From positions 18,809-82,808 of the forward strand of contig JAUYHF010000051.1 in the NCBI GenBank assembly GCA_030690165.1: a DNA stretch of 64,000 bases. Reading direction: 5' to 3'. This document shows, in pieces, positions 8,655 to 18,016 of this stretch. Origin of the DNA: Deltaproteobacteria bacterium. Its GTDB lineage: Bacteria > Desulfobacterota > GWC2-55-46 > UBA9637. Position 1 is the first letter of the stretch; each line of letters begins with the position of its first letter. The position numbers were made by a program, and so were the translations under genes. The notes under the pieces were generated by a model. It was not told the origin of the DNA and searched no databases. It was given only the letters and a program-made list of their open reading frames with translations.

Positions 8655-9200
8655 TTATCGTTGTCCGGTGTCTATCAAACCGTAATTGCCGTCTTTTCTT
8701 CTGTACAGAACATTTATATTGTTAGAGGCCGAATCGGTAAACACCATAAAGTCATTACTTAGAAGGTTTATCTGCATAACAGCCTCATCAGCGGACATGG
8801 GTTTTATAAAAAAGTTTTCGGTCTTTATTACCTTCGGCCCGGATGCCTCATCAACTCCCTCATGGGAAAGAACATTAAGTTTAGCGGATAGCGGTCTGAC
8901 AGAACTGCTTACTTTATGATTTTTTATCTTTTCTTTATATCTCCTCACCTGTTTTTCTATCTTATCCATAACCTTATCTATGGCGGAATAAAGGTCTTCT
9001 GTTTGTTCTTCGCCCTTTATTGTCACCCCATTTGCCACAATTGTAACATCGGCAATATGCCTGAATTTTTCCACTGATAATACCCAATGCGCCTCAATAG
9101 GCTCTATCAGATACTTCTTCACCCGCTCTATCTTGTCTGCTGCATAATTCCTCAGCGCATCAGATGAATCTATATGTCTGAACATAACTGTAACATGCAT
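8655..9200 (-). CDS. hpf: Ribosome hibernation promoting factor, long form
   Basis: The 181-residue length identifies the long HPF class. An N-terminal S30AE domain (~1-105, starting MHVTVMFRHIDSSDALRNY) is followed by a linker and a C-terminal dimerisation domain (~125-181) with FFIKPMSADEAVMQINLLS and FMVFTDSASNNINVLYRRKDG. It pairs 70S ribosomes into inactive 100S particles in slow growth. It sits between rpoN and ptsN, the classic order. Confidence 0.94.
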   Translation of the reverse strand: MHVTVMFRHIDSSDALRNYAADKIERVKKYLIEPIEAHWVLSVEKFRHIADVTIVANGVTIKGEEQTEDLYSAIDKVMDKIEKQVRRYKEKIKNHKVSSSVRPLSAKLNVLSHEGVDEASGPKVIKTENFFIKPMSADEAVMQINLLSNDFMVFTDSASNNINVLYRRKDGNYGLIDTGQR

Positions 9201-9216
9201 CTATAATATCCTCCTT

Positions 9217-10656
9217 TCAAAACAACCTCTTCCTCTTACAGGCCGAGAGAATACCCATAGCCTCTCTATATTTTGTTATTGTCCGCCTTGCAATATCTAT
9301 CCCTGAGTCTCTGAGTATTTCCAATATCTTCTGGTCGGAGAACGGTTTAGTTGCGTCCTCCGCGGCATAGATATTCTTAATCTTTTCCACAACACTTTTA
9401 GCCGACATATTATCTGCTCTATCGGTTGTATTTATCTTAGGGCTGAAAAAATATTTCAACTCAAATATGCCGTGCGGCGTATGGGCATATTTATTTGAAG
9501 TAACCCTGCTTATGGTAGACTCATGCATTCCAACATCTGCCGCCACATCCTTCAGGATAAGGGGCTTTACAAAACAGGGGCCGTTATCAAAAAACTCTCT
9601 CTGAAATTTTACGATGCTTTGCGCCACCTTATATATGGTGCGCTGCCTCTGGTGAATGCTTTGTATAAGCCATCTGGCTGAACGAAGTCTTTCCTGCACA
9701 TACGTCTTTGTTGCGTCGGTTCCTCTCCCATTTTTAGCGAGTAGTGTCATGTAATAGGGGCTTATCTTCAATTTCGGAAGGCCGTTTTCATTAAGAAATA
9801 TTACATAATCTCCGTCCATCTTCTGTATATATATGTCAGGAATTACCCAATTGGCTTCGGACTGACCGTATGTGCTGCCAGGACGGGGGCAAAACCCCAT
9901 AATTACCTTTACTGCATCTATAACATCAGCCATCGGGATATTTAAGTCAACCGCTACTTTCTTATAATTCTTGTTTTTAAGATTATTAAGATGATGGTTG
10001 ATTATCTCTTCAACAATCCTGTTCCTGCAGCCAAGGAATTCAGCTTGTGTTAAAAGACACTCCTTCAAGGTTCTTGAACCCACGCCTATCGGGTCAAACT
10101 GCTGAATCTTCTTAATAGTACCCTCAACAATATCTTCGCTTACACCGGTTGCCGTTGCAATTTCCTGCGTTATAGACTTTAAGTAAGATGTTTCATCCCC
10201 ATTATTTTCACCAATCCTTAAATAACCGTCTTCATCAATATTGCCTATTATAAATTCTCCAGCCAGCATCTCTTCTGAAGTTAAAGATGAGAGATGAAGC
10301 TGCCACATCAGGTGTTCCACAAGTGTCGGCTTTTTAGTAAGGGTGGCCTCAATGGGAGATTCCTCTGATTCCTCTGAAAAGTTGGCGCCCCTCATGGGCC
10401 TCTCATAACAATTTTCTAAATATGCCTCCCAATCTACCTCTCTTGCTTTTTGCGGGTTCAATTGAGCATCAGAAGTTGACTCTGCGGCATCCTGGACGCC
10501 ATCTTCCTCTAACGTAGGATTGATCTCCATTTCTTCTCTCACCATTTCCACGAGCTCAAGTCTTGAAAGCTGTAGAAGCTTTATGGCCAATTGCAGCTGC
10601 GGCGACATCACCAACTGCTGCGACAATCTTATGTCTTGTCTTATTTCATGCGCCAT
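9217..10656 (-). CDS. rpoN: RNA polymerase sigma-54 factor
   Basis: A 479-residue sigma-54. The Gln/Leu-rich region I is visible (LSQQLVMSPQLQLAIKLLQL), then the core-binding region, and at the C-terminus the helix-turn-helix and RpoN box ARRTITKYRE (residues ~460-470), which contacts the -24 element. It directs transcription with enhancer-binding activators. It follows lptB by 3 bases and precedes hpf, the usual arrangement in Proteobacteria-like genomes. Confidence 0.96.
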   Translation of the reverse strand: MAHEIRQDIRLSQQLVMSPQLQLAIKLLQLSRLELVEMVREEMEINPTLEEDGVQDAAESTSDAQLNPQKAREVDWEAYLENCYERPMRGANFSEESEESPIEATLTKKPTLVEHLMWQLHLSSLTSEEMLAGEFIIGNIDEDGYLRIGENNGDETSYLKSITQEIATATGVSEDIVEGTIKKIQQFDPIGVGSRTLKECLLTQAEFLGCRNRIVEEIINHHLNNLKNKNYKKVAVDLNIPMADVIDAVKVIMGFCPRPGSTYGQSEANWVIPDIYIQKMDGDYVIFLNENGLPKLKISPYYMTLLAKNGRGTDATKTYVQERLRSARWLIQSIHQRQRTIYKVAQSIVKFQREFFDNGPCFVKPLILKDVAADVGMHESTISRVTSNKYAHTPHGIFELKYFFSPKINTTDRADNMSAKSVVEKIKNIYAAEDATKPFSDQKILEILRDSGIDIARRTITKYREAMGILSACKRKRLF

Positions 10657-10659
10657 AGG

Positions 10660-11385
10660 TTATCTGACCCTCTCCCCCAGATACGACTCCCTTGCCTTCT
10701 TACTTTCCATTATCGTGTCAGGCGTCCCTTCCTCTATTATCTTTCCTCCATCTATGATATAGGCCCTGTCACATATCCCAAGTATCTCACGCCAATTATG
10801 GTCTGTCAGCAAAACACCGATGCCTTTATTCTTCAACTTGATTATTATATCCTGGATATCAGCCACTGCTATCGGGTCTATGCCCGCAAACGGCTCATCC
10901 AATAATATGAATAAAGGCGAATTAACCAGAGACCGCGCTATCTCAACCCTTCTCCTCTCGCCGCCTGAAAGGGCGTATGCCTTGCTGCCCTTTAGATGGG
11001 TTATGCCAAGCTCCTCAAGAAGACCCGCAAGCCGCGCCTCCTCTTCATCCTCCGATAGCTCAAGAAACTCAAGCACTGCCTTAATATTTTCTTCTACAGT
11101 AAGTTTTCTGAAAACAGACGGCTCCTGCGGAAGATAGCTTATGCCCTTCCTTGCCCTCTTATACATCGGAAGATGCGTAATATCCTCTTCGCCCAGAAAC
11201 ACCTCGCCGGATTCAGGACCGATAAGGCCCACTACCATATAAAATATAGTTGTCTTGCCTGCCCCGTTCGGCCCCAAAAGCCCTACTACCTCACCCTGCC
11301 TGACTTCCATGCCCACCCCATCCACTACCCTTCTGCCTTTAAAGGATTTTATAAGATTATGGGTTGAAAGCTTAATTACTTGCAT
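10660..11385 (-). CDS. lptB: LPS export ABC transporter ATP-binding protein LptB
   Basis: This 241-residue ATPase powers lipopolysaccharide extraction from the inner membrane with LptF/LptG, which are not in this window. It has Walker [12 protein letters not shown], the signature [16 protein letters not shown], and Walker B with [13 protein letters not shown]. The [11 protein letters not shown] and LTDHNWRE stretches are typical of LptB rather than other ABC ATPases. The start overlaps the lptA end by 10 bases. Confidence 0.95.
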   Translation of the reverse strand: MQVIKLSTHNLIKSFKGRRVVDGVGMEVRQGEVVGLLGPNGAGKTTIFYMVVGLIGPESGEVFLGEEDITHLPMYKRARKGISYLPQEPSVFRKLTVEENIKAVLEFLELSEDEEEARLAGLLEELGITHLKGSKAYALSGGERRRVEIARSLVNSPLFILLDEPFAGIDPIAVADIQDIIIKLKNKGIGVLLTDHNWREILGICDRAYIIDGGKIIEEGTPDTIMESKKARESYLGERVR

Positions 11386-11972
11386 TTTACCTTGTTTTTT
11401 TCATCCTTTGGATGCACAACTGCCTTAACTCTATTATTTGCGCCACCTTCTACCAAACTTTTATCTTCATCCAGAAAGATGGTTATCTTATCGCCTTTAA
11501 CAACATCGCAATCCTCTTTTACCTGCGGATTTCCTGTAAGAACAACTGTCCTGTTCTCTCTGGTGTAAACTGCCTTTGCTCCGGTTGCCACCTTATTCAA
11601 CTGAACTATCCTTACATTCTCTATTGCTATCATTTCTTTTATCTCTTTACCGTCGGCATAATAGACATACAACTCTTTTGCATAAATCGTATAATCCTTC
11701 TGCTCTGCCTTCACATCGCCTTTAAATATAACAAGATTCTCCTTCTTCCTCGCCTCCATATTGTTTGAGGTAATTGTTATGGGCTGGCTTTCCGGCGACG
11801 GTGAGGCAGAAGAGGGGGGGGCAGCAACTTTTTTTTCTCCGGCAAAACTATTAAGACAGGCAATAGACAATAGGCAATAGGCAATAGGTATAATAATCCA
11901 TAACCGATAACCTATAACCCCTGATAGAATCAATCGGGGGCTATCGCCTCTTTTAATTTTATAGCGCCGCAT
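11376..11972 (-). CDS. lptA: LPS transport periplasmic protein LptA
   Basis: LptA forms the periplasmic bridge carrying LPS to the outer membrane. The OstA-type domain starts near residue 60 ([19 protein letters not shown]) with repeats such as [14 protein letters not shown] and [14 protein letters not shown] 11972 is chosen; earlier TTG and ATG codons exist inside lptC. The N-terminal hydrophobic segment (residues ~18-40) is encoded by a tandem-unit repeat at 11855-11921, so the signal peptide appears to be repeat-derived. It overlaps lptC by 14 bases. Confidence 0.88.
   Translation of the reverse strand: MRRYKIKRGDSPRLILSGVIGYRLWIIIPIAYCLLSIACLNSFAGEKKVAAPPSSASPSPESQPITITSNNMEARKKENLVIFKGDVKAEQKDYTIYAKELYVYYADGKEIKEMIAIENVRIVQLNKVATGAKAVYTRENRTVVLTGNPQVKEDCDVVKGDKITIFLDEDKSLVEGGANNRVKAVVHPKDEKNKVKCK
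11855..11921. repeat. Tandem-unit repeat within the lptA signal-peptide region
   Basis: On the plus strand, units of the type CAATAGG repeat at 11860-11889. They are followed by variants of ATAACCGATAACCTATAACC at 11901-11920, which face the first set. In the lptA frame this encodes the hydrophobic core of the signal segment. It matches the style of other unit repeats in the window. Confidence 0.65.
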
Positions 11973-12519
11973 CTTGCACCACTGTCCTGACATTTGCAAG
12001 CACAGAAACCCTTTCTGTTATCATATCTGCCAGAAATCCGGTTCCTTCAATATGAATACCCGGACCTGTAAAAAACACCCTGTCTTTTGTGCTTATCTGT
12101 CTAACCCCTGCGATATACTGCAGCGAGTCGGTTTTAAGTTGATAGTTGTCAGTTGATGTAACCACCACATTTCCAACAATATCCATATCCTTGCTGTCAT
12201 TCCTCAACCTGCCTTCCCTTCCTATTAATGTATAGTTCTCTCCATTTTTAGAATAAAATATAACCCGGACATTCTCAAAAACCGTCAGATTGTCATCTTT
12301 AAAATACTGGGCTGAGTCCGCCTCAAGCTCCCATTCCTTTCGGCCATCTCTGGTCTCCACATATCTGGCCTTCTCAATCCTTATGTCCGCCTTAGAGGAT
12401 TTTACCAATGTGCCGCGGAGTCCTTTATGTATTTTGTTGTTTATGTAAAGGAATGTCCCGACAGCAAATACCGCTGCAACTAAAAATATAACAAGGATAG
12501 GCTTAATCATGCGTTTCAT
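11959..12519 (-). CDS. lptC: LPS export protein LptC
   Basis: This 186-residue protein has a single N-terminal membrane anchor (residues ~5-26) and an LptC beta-jellyroll. Visible stretches are KEWELEADSAQYFKDDN, VIGREGRLRNDSKDMDI-like, and NYQLKTDSLQYIAGVRQIS. It passes LPS from LptBFG to LptA. The order kdsC-lptC-lptA-lptB-rpoN matches the well-known LPS/sigma-54 locus of Gram-negative bacteria. Confidence 0.92.
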   Translation of the reverse strand: MKRMIKPILVIFLVAAVFAVGTFLYINNKIHKGLRGTLVKSSKADIRIEKARYVETRDGRKEWELEADSAQYFKDDNLTVFENVRVIFYSKNGENYTLIGREGRLRNDSKDMDIVGNVVVTSTDNYQLKTDSLQYIAGVRQISTKDRVFFTGPGIHIEGTGFLADMITERVSVLANVRTVVQDAAL

Positions 12520-12541
12520 AGCAAAAATTATACCACTTTCA

Positions 12542-13084
12542 TTAAATATGTAAAGATTTTTCCATCACCTCAGCCCATCTGCCCTGCGTATTGAGTATCA
12601 ACTCGCATACCTCGCGGACTGCGCCGCAGCCTCCGTTTTTTACCGTCACATAATCAACATACTTTTTTACATCATCCACTGCATCTTTAACCGCAGCAGC
12701 AAAGCCGACCTTGCGTAAAAGCGGTATGTCAACCAGTTCATCTCCGATATACGCAACCTGTTCTGAAATTAACCCTTTCCTTTTCAATATATCCTCCAGC
12801 GCTGCAACCTTATCCATAGCTTTCTGGTATACCAGCTCTATCCCGAGGTTTTTTGCCCTGTGAAGGACAACATTGGATTCTCTGGCAGTGATTATCGCCA
12901 CATCTATCCCTGCCCGCATCAGGAGCTTTATGCCGTGCCCGTCCTTCACATCAAACACCTTTGTCTCTTTCCCCTCATCGTCATAAATAATCCGACCGTC
13001 GGTCATAACGCCGTCAACATCAAGGGCAAGGAGTTTTACAGACTTTATCTTTTTTATAAGATTGGGAGATATTTTTTTGGCCAT
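12542..13084 (-). CDS. kdsC: 3-deoxy-D-manno-octulosonate 8-phosphate phosphatase
   Basis: This HAD-superfamily phosphatase of 180 residues removes phosphate from Kdo-8-phosphate in LPS core synthesis. The HAD motif LALDVDGVMTDG carries Asp22 and Asp24, and later come DGHGIKLLMRAGIDVAIIT and YIGDELVDIPLL. The lack of a cap domain and the short length fit the C0-type tetrameric KdsC. It is followed 22 bases later by lptC, so it lies in the LPS operon. Confidence 0.93.
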   Translation of the reverse strand: MAKKISPNLIKKIKSVKLLALDVDGVMTDGRIIYDDEGKETKVFDVKDGHGIKLLMRAGIDVAIITARESNVVLHRAKNLGIELVYQKAMDKVAALEDILKRKGLISEQVAYIGDELVDIPLLRKVGFAAAVKDAVDDVKKYVDYVTVKNGGCGAVREVCELILNTQGRWAEVMEKSLHI

Positions 13085-13095
13085 GACTGCTTCCT

Positions 13096-15225
13096 TTAAA
13101 TTGATTCTATCTTAATTTTAAAACCTGTTTCAAATGTCTTATCAATAGAGATGTCCCAGAAAAATAAAAGACATGAGCCCTGGAATATCTTTTCAAACCC
13201 GGCCTCGGAAAGGGAAACCGTCTCTATTGGAAATCTCCAAAAGGACGTGTCTTTATCAAAGCTGAAAGACACCCTCATCTTTGTCCATTTATCCACCATG
13301 CTTATCTGTCTGATACCGGCAATCTCTCCGGCGCTTCCAAGTCCTTTATTTCTTATATCTTTTCCTCTAACATCATAAAAACCGTCAGGCCCGTCACAGC
13401 ACGGTAGGATAAGATTAAATTCTACGCCGAACTTTACATCAAAGATATTCTGCTCAAGATTTGTCGCAAGATATTTTATATCTATCTCATTACCTTTTAC
13501 AGACAGATCCTTTTCAACCCTTATGCGATGCCCCTCTCTGCTTAAAACAATATTGCAGCCTTTATCATGCTGACCCCTGACCCCTGACCCCTGACCCCTG
13601 CTCTCATACGGCCTATCAATAAAATCGCCAAGCTCTTCATACGCCGACATTCTAAAGGCATCTAACGTCTCTTCCTTTTTCAAAAAATGGTCGACCAGAG
13701 ACACCCTCTGATATTTGTCAAAGAAGAGATATTTTTCCAGATCTTCTTCCTTTGACACGGTTAAATCATGGATGCTCTTAGCCTCGCCTTTATTTGCCTC
13801 ACTGCTTTTTACCTTGACCCTATGATGATAACCCTCTTCCCATCTTGAAAGCGTGTTGGAAAGATTTACACACTTTGGCCTGTAATCCATTTCTATAAGC
13901 GAACCGCCGTTATGAGGACTAAAAAAAAGATTGAGCTGCGGTGTCCTGATAAGAATCTCATTAAATGTATCCGCGTCAAAATCTCTCTCGTAAACTGTAA
14001 ACTGTGAACTGTCAATTGTTTTACCCCTGACCCCTGACCCCTGTTCCCAGACCCCTGTTTCTGTAAGATTCTCCGCCTTAATCAGATGCTCATAAACCGC
14101 CCTCCGGAGGTGCGGCAGATAAAGCCCGCCGAACACCCCATGCCAGTATGCGTCATTGCACTGCGCCATGTATAAATGAGAAGTAGTGGCGATTCGCGAA
14201 TCGCCGCTACTTCTGACTTCTTCGCTCACCATCAGCATCCTCTTGTGCAGCCAGTTTGCCTCAGGATATTTGGCAAAGAAATTTCTCCAAAAACCTCCCT
14301 GCAAAAATCTCCTAATCCTTTCTCCATCCTGCCATGTCTTGACTTCGTTAATCAAATTAGTATATGTCTCAGCTGCCTCAGCAGGCAGCGCCCATTCACC
14401 CATCTCTATATAAGATGTTGTGGGGAGATAGACCCTTCCAAGCGGTTCGTTATCGTCTATATATTCAGAAAAGGTTACCGGCTTAACAAGCTCCTTATTT
14501 TCTACTACTGCTTCAAGAAATTTTTTAAGCCACTCCTCTTTATAGACCCATTGATGCGTGCCCGGCCATGTGCCAAATTTTTCGCCGTCATCAGCAAAGA
14601 TTGCTGCAGGATTAGGACCAAGTGTCTCAACCCATCTGATATTTTCCAAAAATTTATCAACCGTTTCAAAAGGTATTATATATCTTAAGCGCTCGCTCCC
14701 CGGGAATACCTTCAAAGTCTTGCCCAAATCCTCTGTTACATAATAACCTGTCAACTGTTCTTTTCTCAGTCCGGCCTTCATAAAATGATAGTCGTCCACA
14801 ACAATATACTCCATGCCGGCCTCTTTTAAATACAGGGGCAACTGCGGCTCCCATATCCTCTCTGCAAGCCACACCCCCCTTGGCCTTTTGCCGAAAACAT
14901 TTTCCAGCTTATCCAACATCATCCGTATCTGGCCGACCCTGTCCTGCGGCGGTATAACCGCAAGGATTGGCTCATAATAGCCCCCGCCCATCATCTCAAC
15001 CTGTCCCTTATTTACCATCTCCCTGAGCAGCTCAATATACTCTATGTGATTTTCCAGAAGCCAGTCCAGAAGATAACCTGTGATGTGAAATGAAAGTTTT
15101 ACGGACGGATATTTTAAAATGGCTTTGAGAAATGGAAGATAGGCATTTCTATAGCTGTCTTCAATGACATGCCCGAAATTGCCCACAGGCTGGTGGTTAT
15201 GTATGCAGAAGATAAAATTTGGCAA
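13096..15225 (-). CDS. GH57 glycoside hydrolase (4-alpha-glucanotransferase / alpha-amylase type)
   Basis: A 709-residue GH57 enzyme acting on alpha-1,4-glucans. The conserved regions are all present: HNHQPVGNFG (1), MMGGGYYEPILAV (2), WLAERIWEPQLP (3, nucleophile region), IFADDGEKFGTWPG (4, acid/base Asp) and YLPTTSYIEMGEWALP (5). A C-terminal DUF1925/1926-like beta domain follows. Length and layout resemble archaeal glucanotransferases. Three dispersed repeats interrupt the coding region without breaking the frame (residues ~338-349, ~390-412 and ~543-553). It is the gene upstream of kdsC, by 11 bases. Confidence 0.9.
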   Translation of the reverse strand: MPNFIFCIHNHQPVGNFGHVIEDSYRNAYLPFLKAILKYPSVKLSFHITGYLLDWLLENHIEYIELLREMVNKGQVEMMGGGYYEPILAVIPPQDRVGQIRMMLDKLENVFGKRPRGVWLAERIWEPQLPLYLKEAGMEYIVVDDYHFMKAGLRKEQLTGYYVTEDLGKTLKVFPGSERLRYIIPFETVDKFLENIRWVETLGPNPAAIFADDGEKFGTWPGTHQWVYKEEWLKKFLEAVVENKELVKPVTFSEYIDDNEPLGRVYLPTTSYIEMGEWALPAEAAETYTNLINEVKTWQDGERIRRFLQGGFWRNFFAKYPEANWLHKRMLMVSEEVRSSGDSRIATTSHLYMAQCNDAYWHGVFGGLYLPHLRRAVYEHLIKAENLTETGVWEQGSGVRGKTIDSSQFTVYERDFDADTFNEILIRTPQLNLFFSPHNGGSLIEMDYRPKCVNLSNTLSRWEEGYHHRVKVKSSEANKGEAKSIHDLTVSKEEDLEKYLFFDKYQRVSLVDHFLKKEETLDAFRMSAYEELGDFIDRPYESRGQGSGVRGQHDKGCNIVLSREGHRIRVEKDLSVKGNEIDIKYLATNLEQNIFDVKFGVEFNLILPCCDGPDGFYDVRGKDIRNKGLGSAGEIAGIRQISMVDKWTKMRVSFSFDKDTSFWRFPIETVSLSEAGFEKIFQGSCLLFFWDISIDKTFETGFKIKIESI
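13569..13600. repeat. Tandem TGACCCC units inside the GH57 gene
   Basis: Four consecutive 7-base units TGACCCC lie at 13571-13598. In the gene frame they encode a GQGSGVRGQ peptide that does not belong to any GH57 conserved region. Related unit runs occur at 13991-14057 and 23846-23875. Confidence 0.75.
13991..14057. repeat. Composite unit repeat inside the GH57 gene
   Basis: Runs of AACTGT-type units (13993-14015) are followed by TGACCCC-type units (14034-14057). The gene frame stays open and encodes an EQGSGVRGKT peptide followed by an SSQFTVYE stretch. This is the second of three repeats in this gene. Confidence 0.7.
14179..14214. repeat. 36-base near-perfect palindrome inside the GH57 gene
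   Basis: AGAAGTAGTGGCGATTCG is followed by its inverted copy with a single mismatched pair (T/G, a wobble pair in RNA). Its length is a multiple of three. In the gene frame it encodes SSGDSRIATTS just before the conserved QCNDAYWHGVFGG region. Confidence 0.85.
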
Positions 15226-15283
15226 GTATTATCCTTTTAGAGATATGCCTTTATAGTCATTCATATCTTTGTAGATTACTTTC

Positions 15284-17989
15284 TTACCACTCTTCTCCCG
15301 CCGGCGGTTCTTCGCCGAATGAGCGAAAGATTGTGTCTCTTATCTCTTTCAGCCTCTCTTTAAAATATATCTTCTGGCCGAAGATGTCCTTGACATAGAA
15401 TATGTCCGCTGCCGCATCGCCTTTTGTAGTTATCTTTGCAATGTGGATATAGAGGCCAAGTTTTGAAAGGGCGCTTGTTATTGTATAGAGTAAACCTATC
15501 CTGTCCTGCGTGTGGATGTCAATGACGGTAAAGGCGTCCGACACCTCATTGTCAACCTCTATCCTTGTATGCACGCGCGGTTTTGCCTTTTTGTCAAGTA
15601 TAGAAGTGCCCCGTCTTGCCACAAGTCTTTCCACAAGGACATTCCCTGTGAGCACATCCGCCATATCCTTCTCCACATTCGCCCATTTATGCTCATCTGT
15701 AATTACATCGCCCATACTGCTGTTCGTCTGCAGTATATCCAGGACTATCCCGTTTCTCAATGTGTTTATCTGCGCGCCGAGGATATTTATATTATTTGAC
15801 GCCATAACGCCTGTAATCCTTGAAAAAAGCCCGTGCATATCAAGGGTGCATATAATGACCTCTGTATAGCGCCTTTCAAGATTCTGTTTGATGCGCATAA
15901 CATACGGTTTGCCGTGCAGTTCCTGAACAATCTTCAGATGTTCTGAGATGGCCTCTATTGAATTTGAAAGAAAATATCTGTGAGGAAGGAGCTGGAAATA
16001 GTCTTCAATTATCTCATACGCAATCTTACCTTCCAGAGATTTTGCAACTTCACCCATGATATTTGGAACCCTCTTTACAGTCTCTTCTACCTCAAATGTC
16101 CCCCTCTCCATTATTGTAAATGCCTTGAAATACAACTCCTGAAACAGCGCGCCCTTCCACTTGTTCCAAACCTCAGGCCCGACAGCCCTTACATCCGCAA
16201 ATGTAATGAGATACAGGAGATTGAGCCTTTCAATATCTCCCGCCTTTTTCGCAAAATCTATTACGAGCCTTTCGTCATGAAGGTCTCTGTACTGCGCAGT
16301 GTCGGCAAGGATAAGGTGGTTCTTTACCAGAAATTTTACAACCGCAGTATCGTCTTCAGAGAGGCCGAGCCTGCCGCATATCCCCGGAACAAGTTCAGCG
16401 CCCTTTTCCGCATGCCCTTTCCCCATGGACTTTCCTATATCATGAAGAAGCACGGCGAGCGTCAGGAGTTCCGGCCTTTTTACCTCTTCTATGAGAGTTG
16501 CAAGGATGAAAAACTCCTTTTTGTATTCCGACGTCCTGAGTCTTTCCAGCTCCCTTACGGCAAAAAGCGAATGAACGTCCACTGTGTAGACATGATACAT
16601 ATCATGCTGTACCCTGCAAGTAATGTCTCTGAACTCAGGGATGTATCTTTCAAGAAGCCTTAACTTACGCATCTCCTCAAGGGCAGAGAACGCCCTTCCG
16701 CTTTTTAAGATATTCAGAAAAGAGCCTGCGACATCTTTCGAATTTATAAAATCATTATCTACCCTGAAACAATTTTTAATAATCCGCTCCCTGGTAAAAT
16801 TATCCGTCTTTATGCCGAACTCCTGGCAGTATTCAAATGTCTTCATTATGGCCGGAGGGGAATCCTCAAACACCCTTTCATTTAAGACAGCCAGTTCGCC
16901 TTGAGATATACCGAAATCCTTATCAACAACCTTTTCCATCCTGCGGCCTGACGCGGTTGATAAACCCGTGCCGTGTATACACCTGGAGATAATAAGCGAA
17001 GAAAAATAGCTTAAATTGGATGCATGGCGGTAATACTCCTGCATGAACCTTTCCACTGTAATGGATTCTTTCGTGTCCTCGAAGCCGAATAGCTTTGCGA
17101 TCCTTTCCTGATGGTCGAATGTCAATTGATCCGCCTTCTTCTTGCTCTCAAAGTGGAGATCGTTTCTGACCCTCCACAAAAAGTCTATAGATCCGTTAAT
17201 CTTTCCTGTGGAGTCCTTAAGCAAAAATCCTTGTTCTGCGAGCGTCTCTATGTTGTCTATCCCACGGCTTACCTTAGCTATCCACATGGCTGTATGGATG
17301 TCTCTCAGGCCGCCTTCACCCTCTTTCACATTAGGCTCAAGGATGTATACAGAGCCTCCGTATTTCACATGCCTGCTGTTGTTTTCATCCAGTTTGTCGT
17401 TTATAAACCGGTCTATATCCTTCTTTCTGAACACCTCTTTTTTTACCTTGTCGTTAAGCTCGTCAAATATGCCTCTATCGCCGGTTATAAATCTTAAATC
17501 AAGCATAGCTGTCTTTGTCTTAAGATCGCTCTTTGCAAGCGATACGCACTCGTTTATAGACCTTATGCTGAACCCGATATCAAGCCCTGTATCCCACAGG
17601 ATATACAATATCCGCTGGGTAAGCTTTTCTATGTAAGGGGTAAGCTTATTTGGATGAAGAAGCATCAGGTCTATATCAGACCGGATGTTAAGCTCTCCCC
17701 TGCCGTATCCGCCCATCGCAACTACGGCTGTCCTGAAATCGCCCTTAAACCCTTCCCTGCAAAGAGACTCCATCCTCTCGAAAAGCGACTTGATAAAGGA
17801 GTCTATCAGCGCTGTATATCCCTTCACTACACCAAAACCTGAAGCGCCTTGCCTGTGGCTTTCCCGCAATACATCAACGCCGTTTTTGAGATACTCTTTC
17901 ACCCGCGATAAAACATCATCGCCGGATAAGTCTATGGGTTGAAGAACCGTCTCAGCCTGTTTTTTTTCAATAAGTTTTTGATGTGTCAT
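15284..17989 (-). CDS. glnD: PII uridylyltransferase / uridylyl-removing enzyme
   Basis: This 901-residue enzyme senses glutamine and modifies PII proteins. Domains in order: nucleotidyltransferase with GGYGRGELNIRSDIDLMLL near residue 95; a helical region with GEGGLRDIHTAMWIAK; an HD domain with AVLLHDIGKSMGKGHAEKG near residue 510; and two C-terminal ACT domains (VIICTLDMHGLFSRITGVM and VIDIHTQDRIGLLYTITSAL). All catalytic motifs are intact. No glnB or glnA lies in the window. With ptsN and rpoN downstream, nitrogen-control genes are grouped here. Confidence 0.95.
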   Translation of the reverse strand: MTHQKLIEKKQAETVLQPIDLSGDDVLSRVKEYLKNGVDVLRESHRQGASGFGVVKGYTALIDSFIKSLFERMESLCREGFKGDFRTAVVAMGGYGRGELNIRSDIDLMLLHPNKLTPYIEKLTQRILYILWDTGLDIGFSIRSINECVSLAKSDLKTKTAMLDLRFITGDRGIFDELNDKVKKEVFRKKDIDRFINDKLDENNSRHVKYGGSVYILEPNVKEGEGGLRDIHTAMWIAKVSRGIDNIETLAEQGFLLKDSTGKINGSIDFLWRVRNDLHFESKKKADQLTFDHQERIAKLFGFEDTKESITVERFMQEYYRHASNLSYFSSLIISRCIHGTGLSTASGRRMEKVVDKDFGISQGELAVLNERVFEDSPPAIMKTFEYCQEFGIKTDNFTRERIIKNCFRVDNDFINSKDVAGSFLNILKSGRAFSALEEMRKLRLLERYIPEFRDITCRVQHDMYHVYTVDVHSLFAVRELERLRTSEYKKEFFILATLIEEVKRPELLTLAVLLHDIGKSMGKGHAEKGAELVPGICGRLGLSEDDTAVVKFLVKNHLILADTAQYRDLHDERLVIDFAKKAGDIERLNLLYLITFADVRAVGPEVWNKWKGALFQELYFKAFTIMERGTFEVEETVKRVPNIMGEVAKSLEGKIAYEIIEDYFQLLPHRYFLSNSIEAISEHLKIVQELHGKPYVMRIKQNLERRYTEVIICTLDMHGLFSRITGVMASNNINILGAQINTLRNGIVLDILQTNSSMGDVITDEHKWANVEKDMADVLTGNVLVERLVARRGTSILDKKAKPRVHTRIEVDNEVSDAFTVIDIHTQDRIGLLYTITSALSKLGLYIHIAKITTKGDAAADIFYVKDIFGQKIYFKERLKEIRDTIFRSFGEEPPAGEEW

Positions 17990-18016
17990 AAATCAACTGT
18001 CCCGTTTTTTCATATC

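Noticed and set aside
13569..14057. CRISPR-like array suggested by repeated CTGACCCC units
   Set aside because: The units are 7 bases long with no spacers and lie inside an open gene; no cas genes are present.
15980..16663. 227-codon plus-strand frame opposite glnD
   Set aside because: It is fully antisense to intact GlnD domains and its composition is not protein-like.
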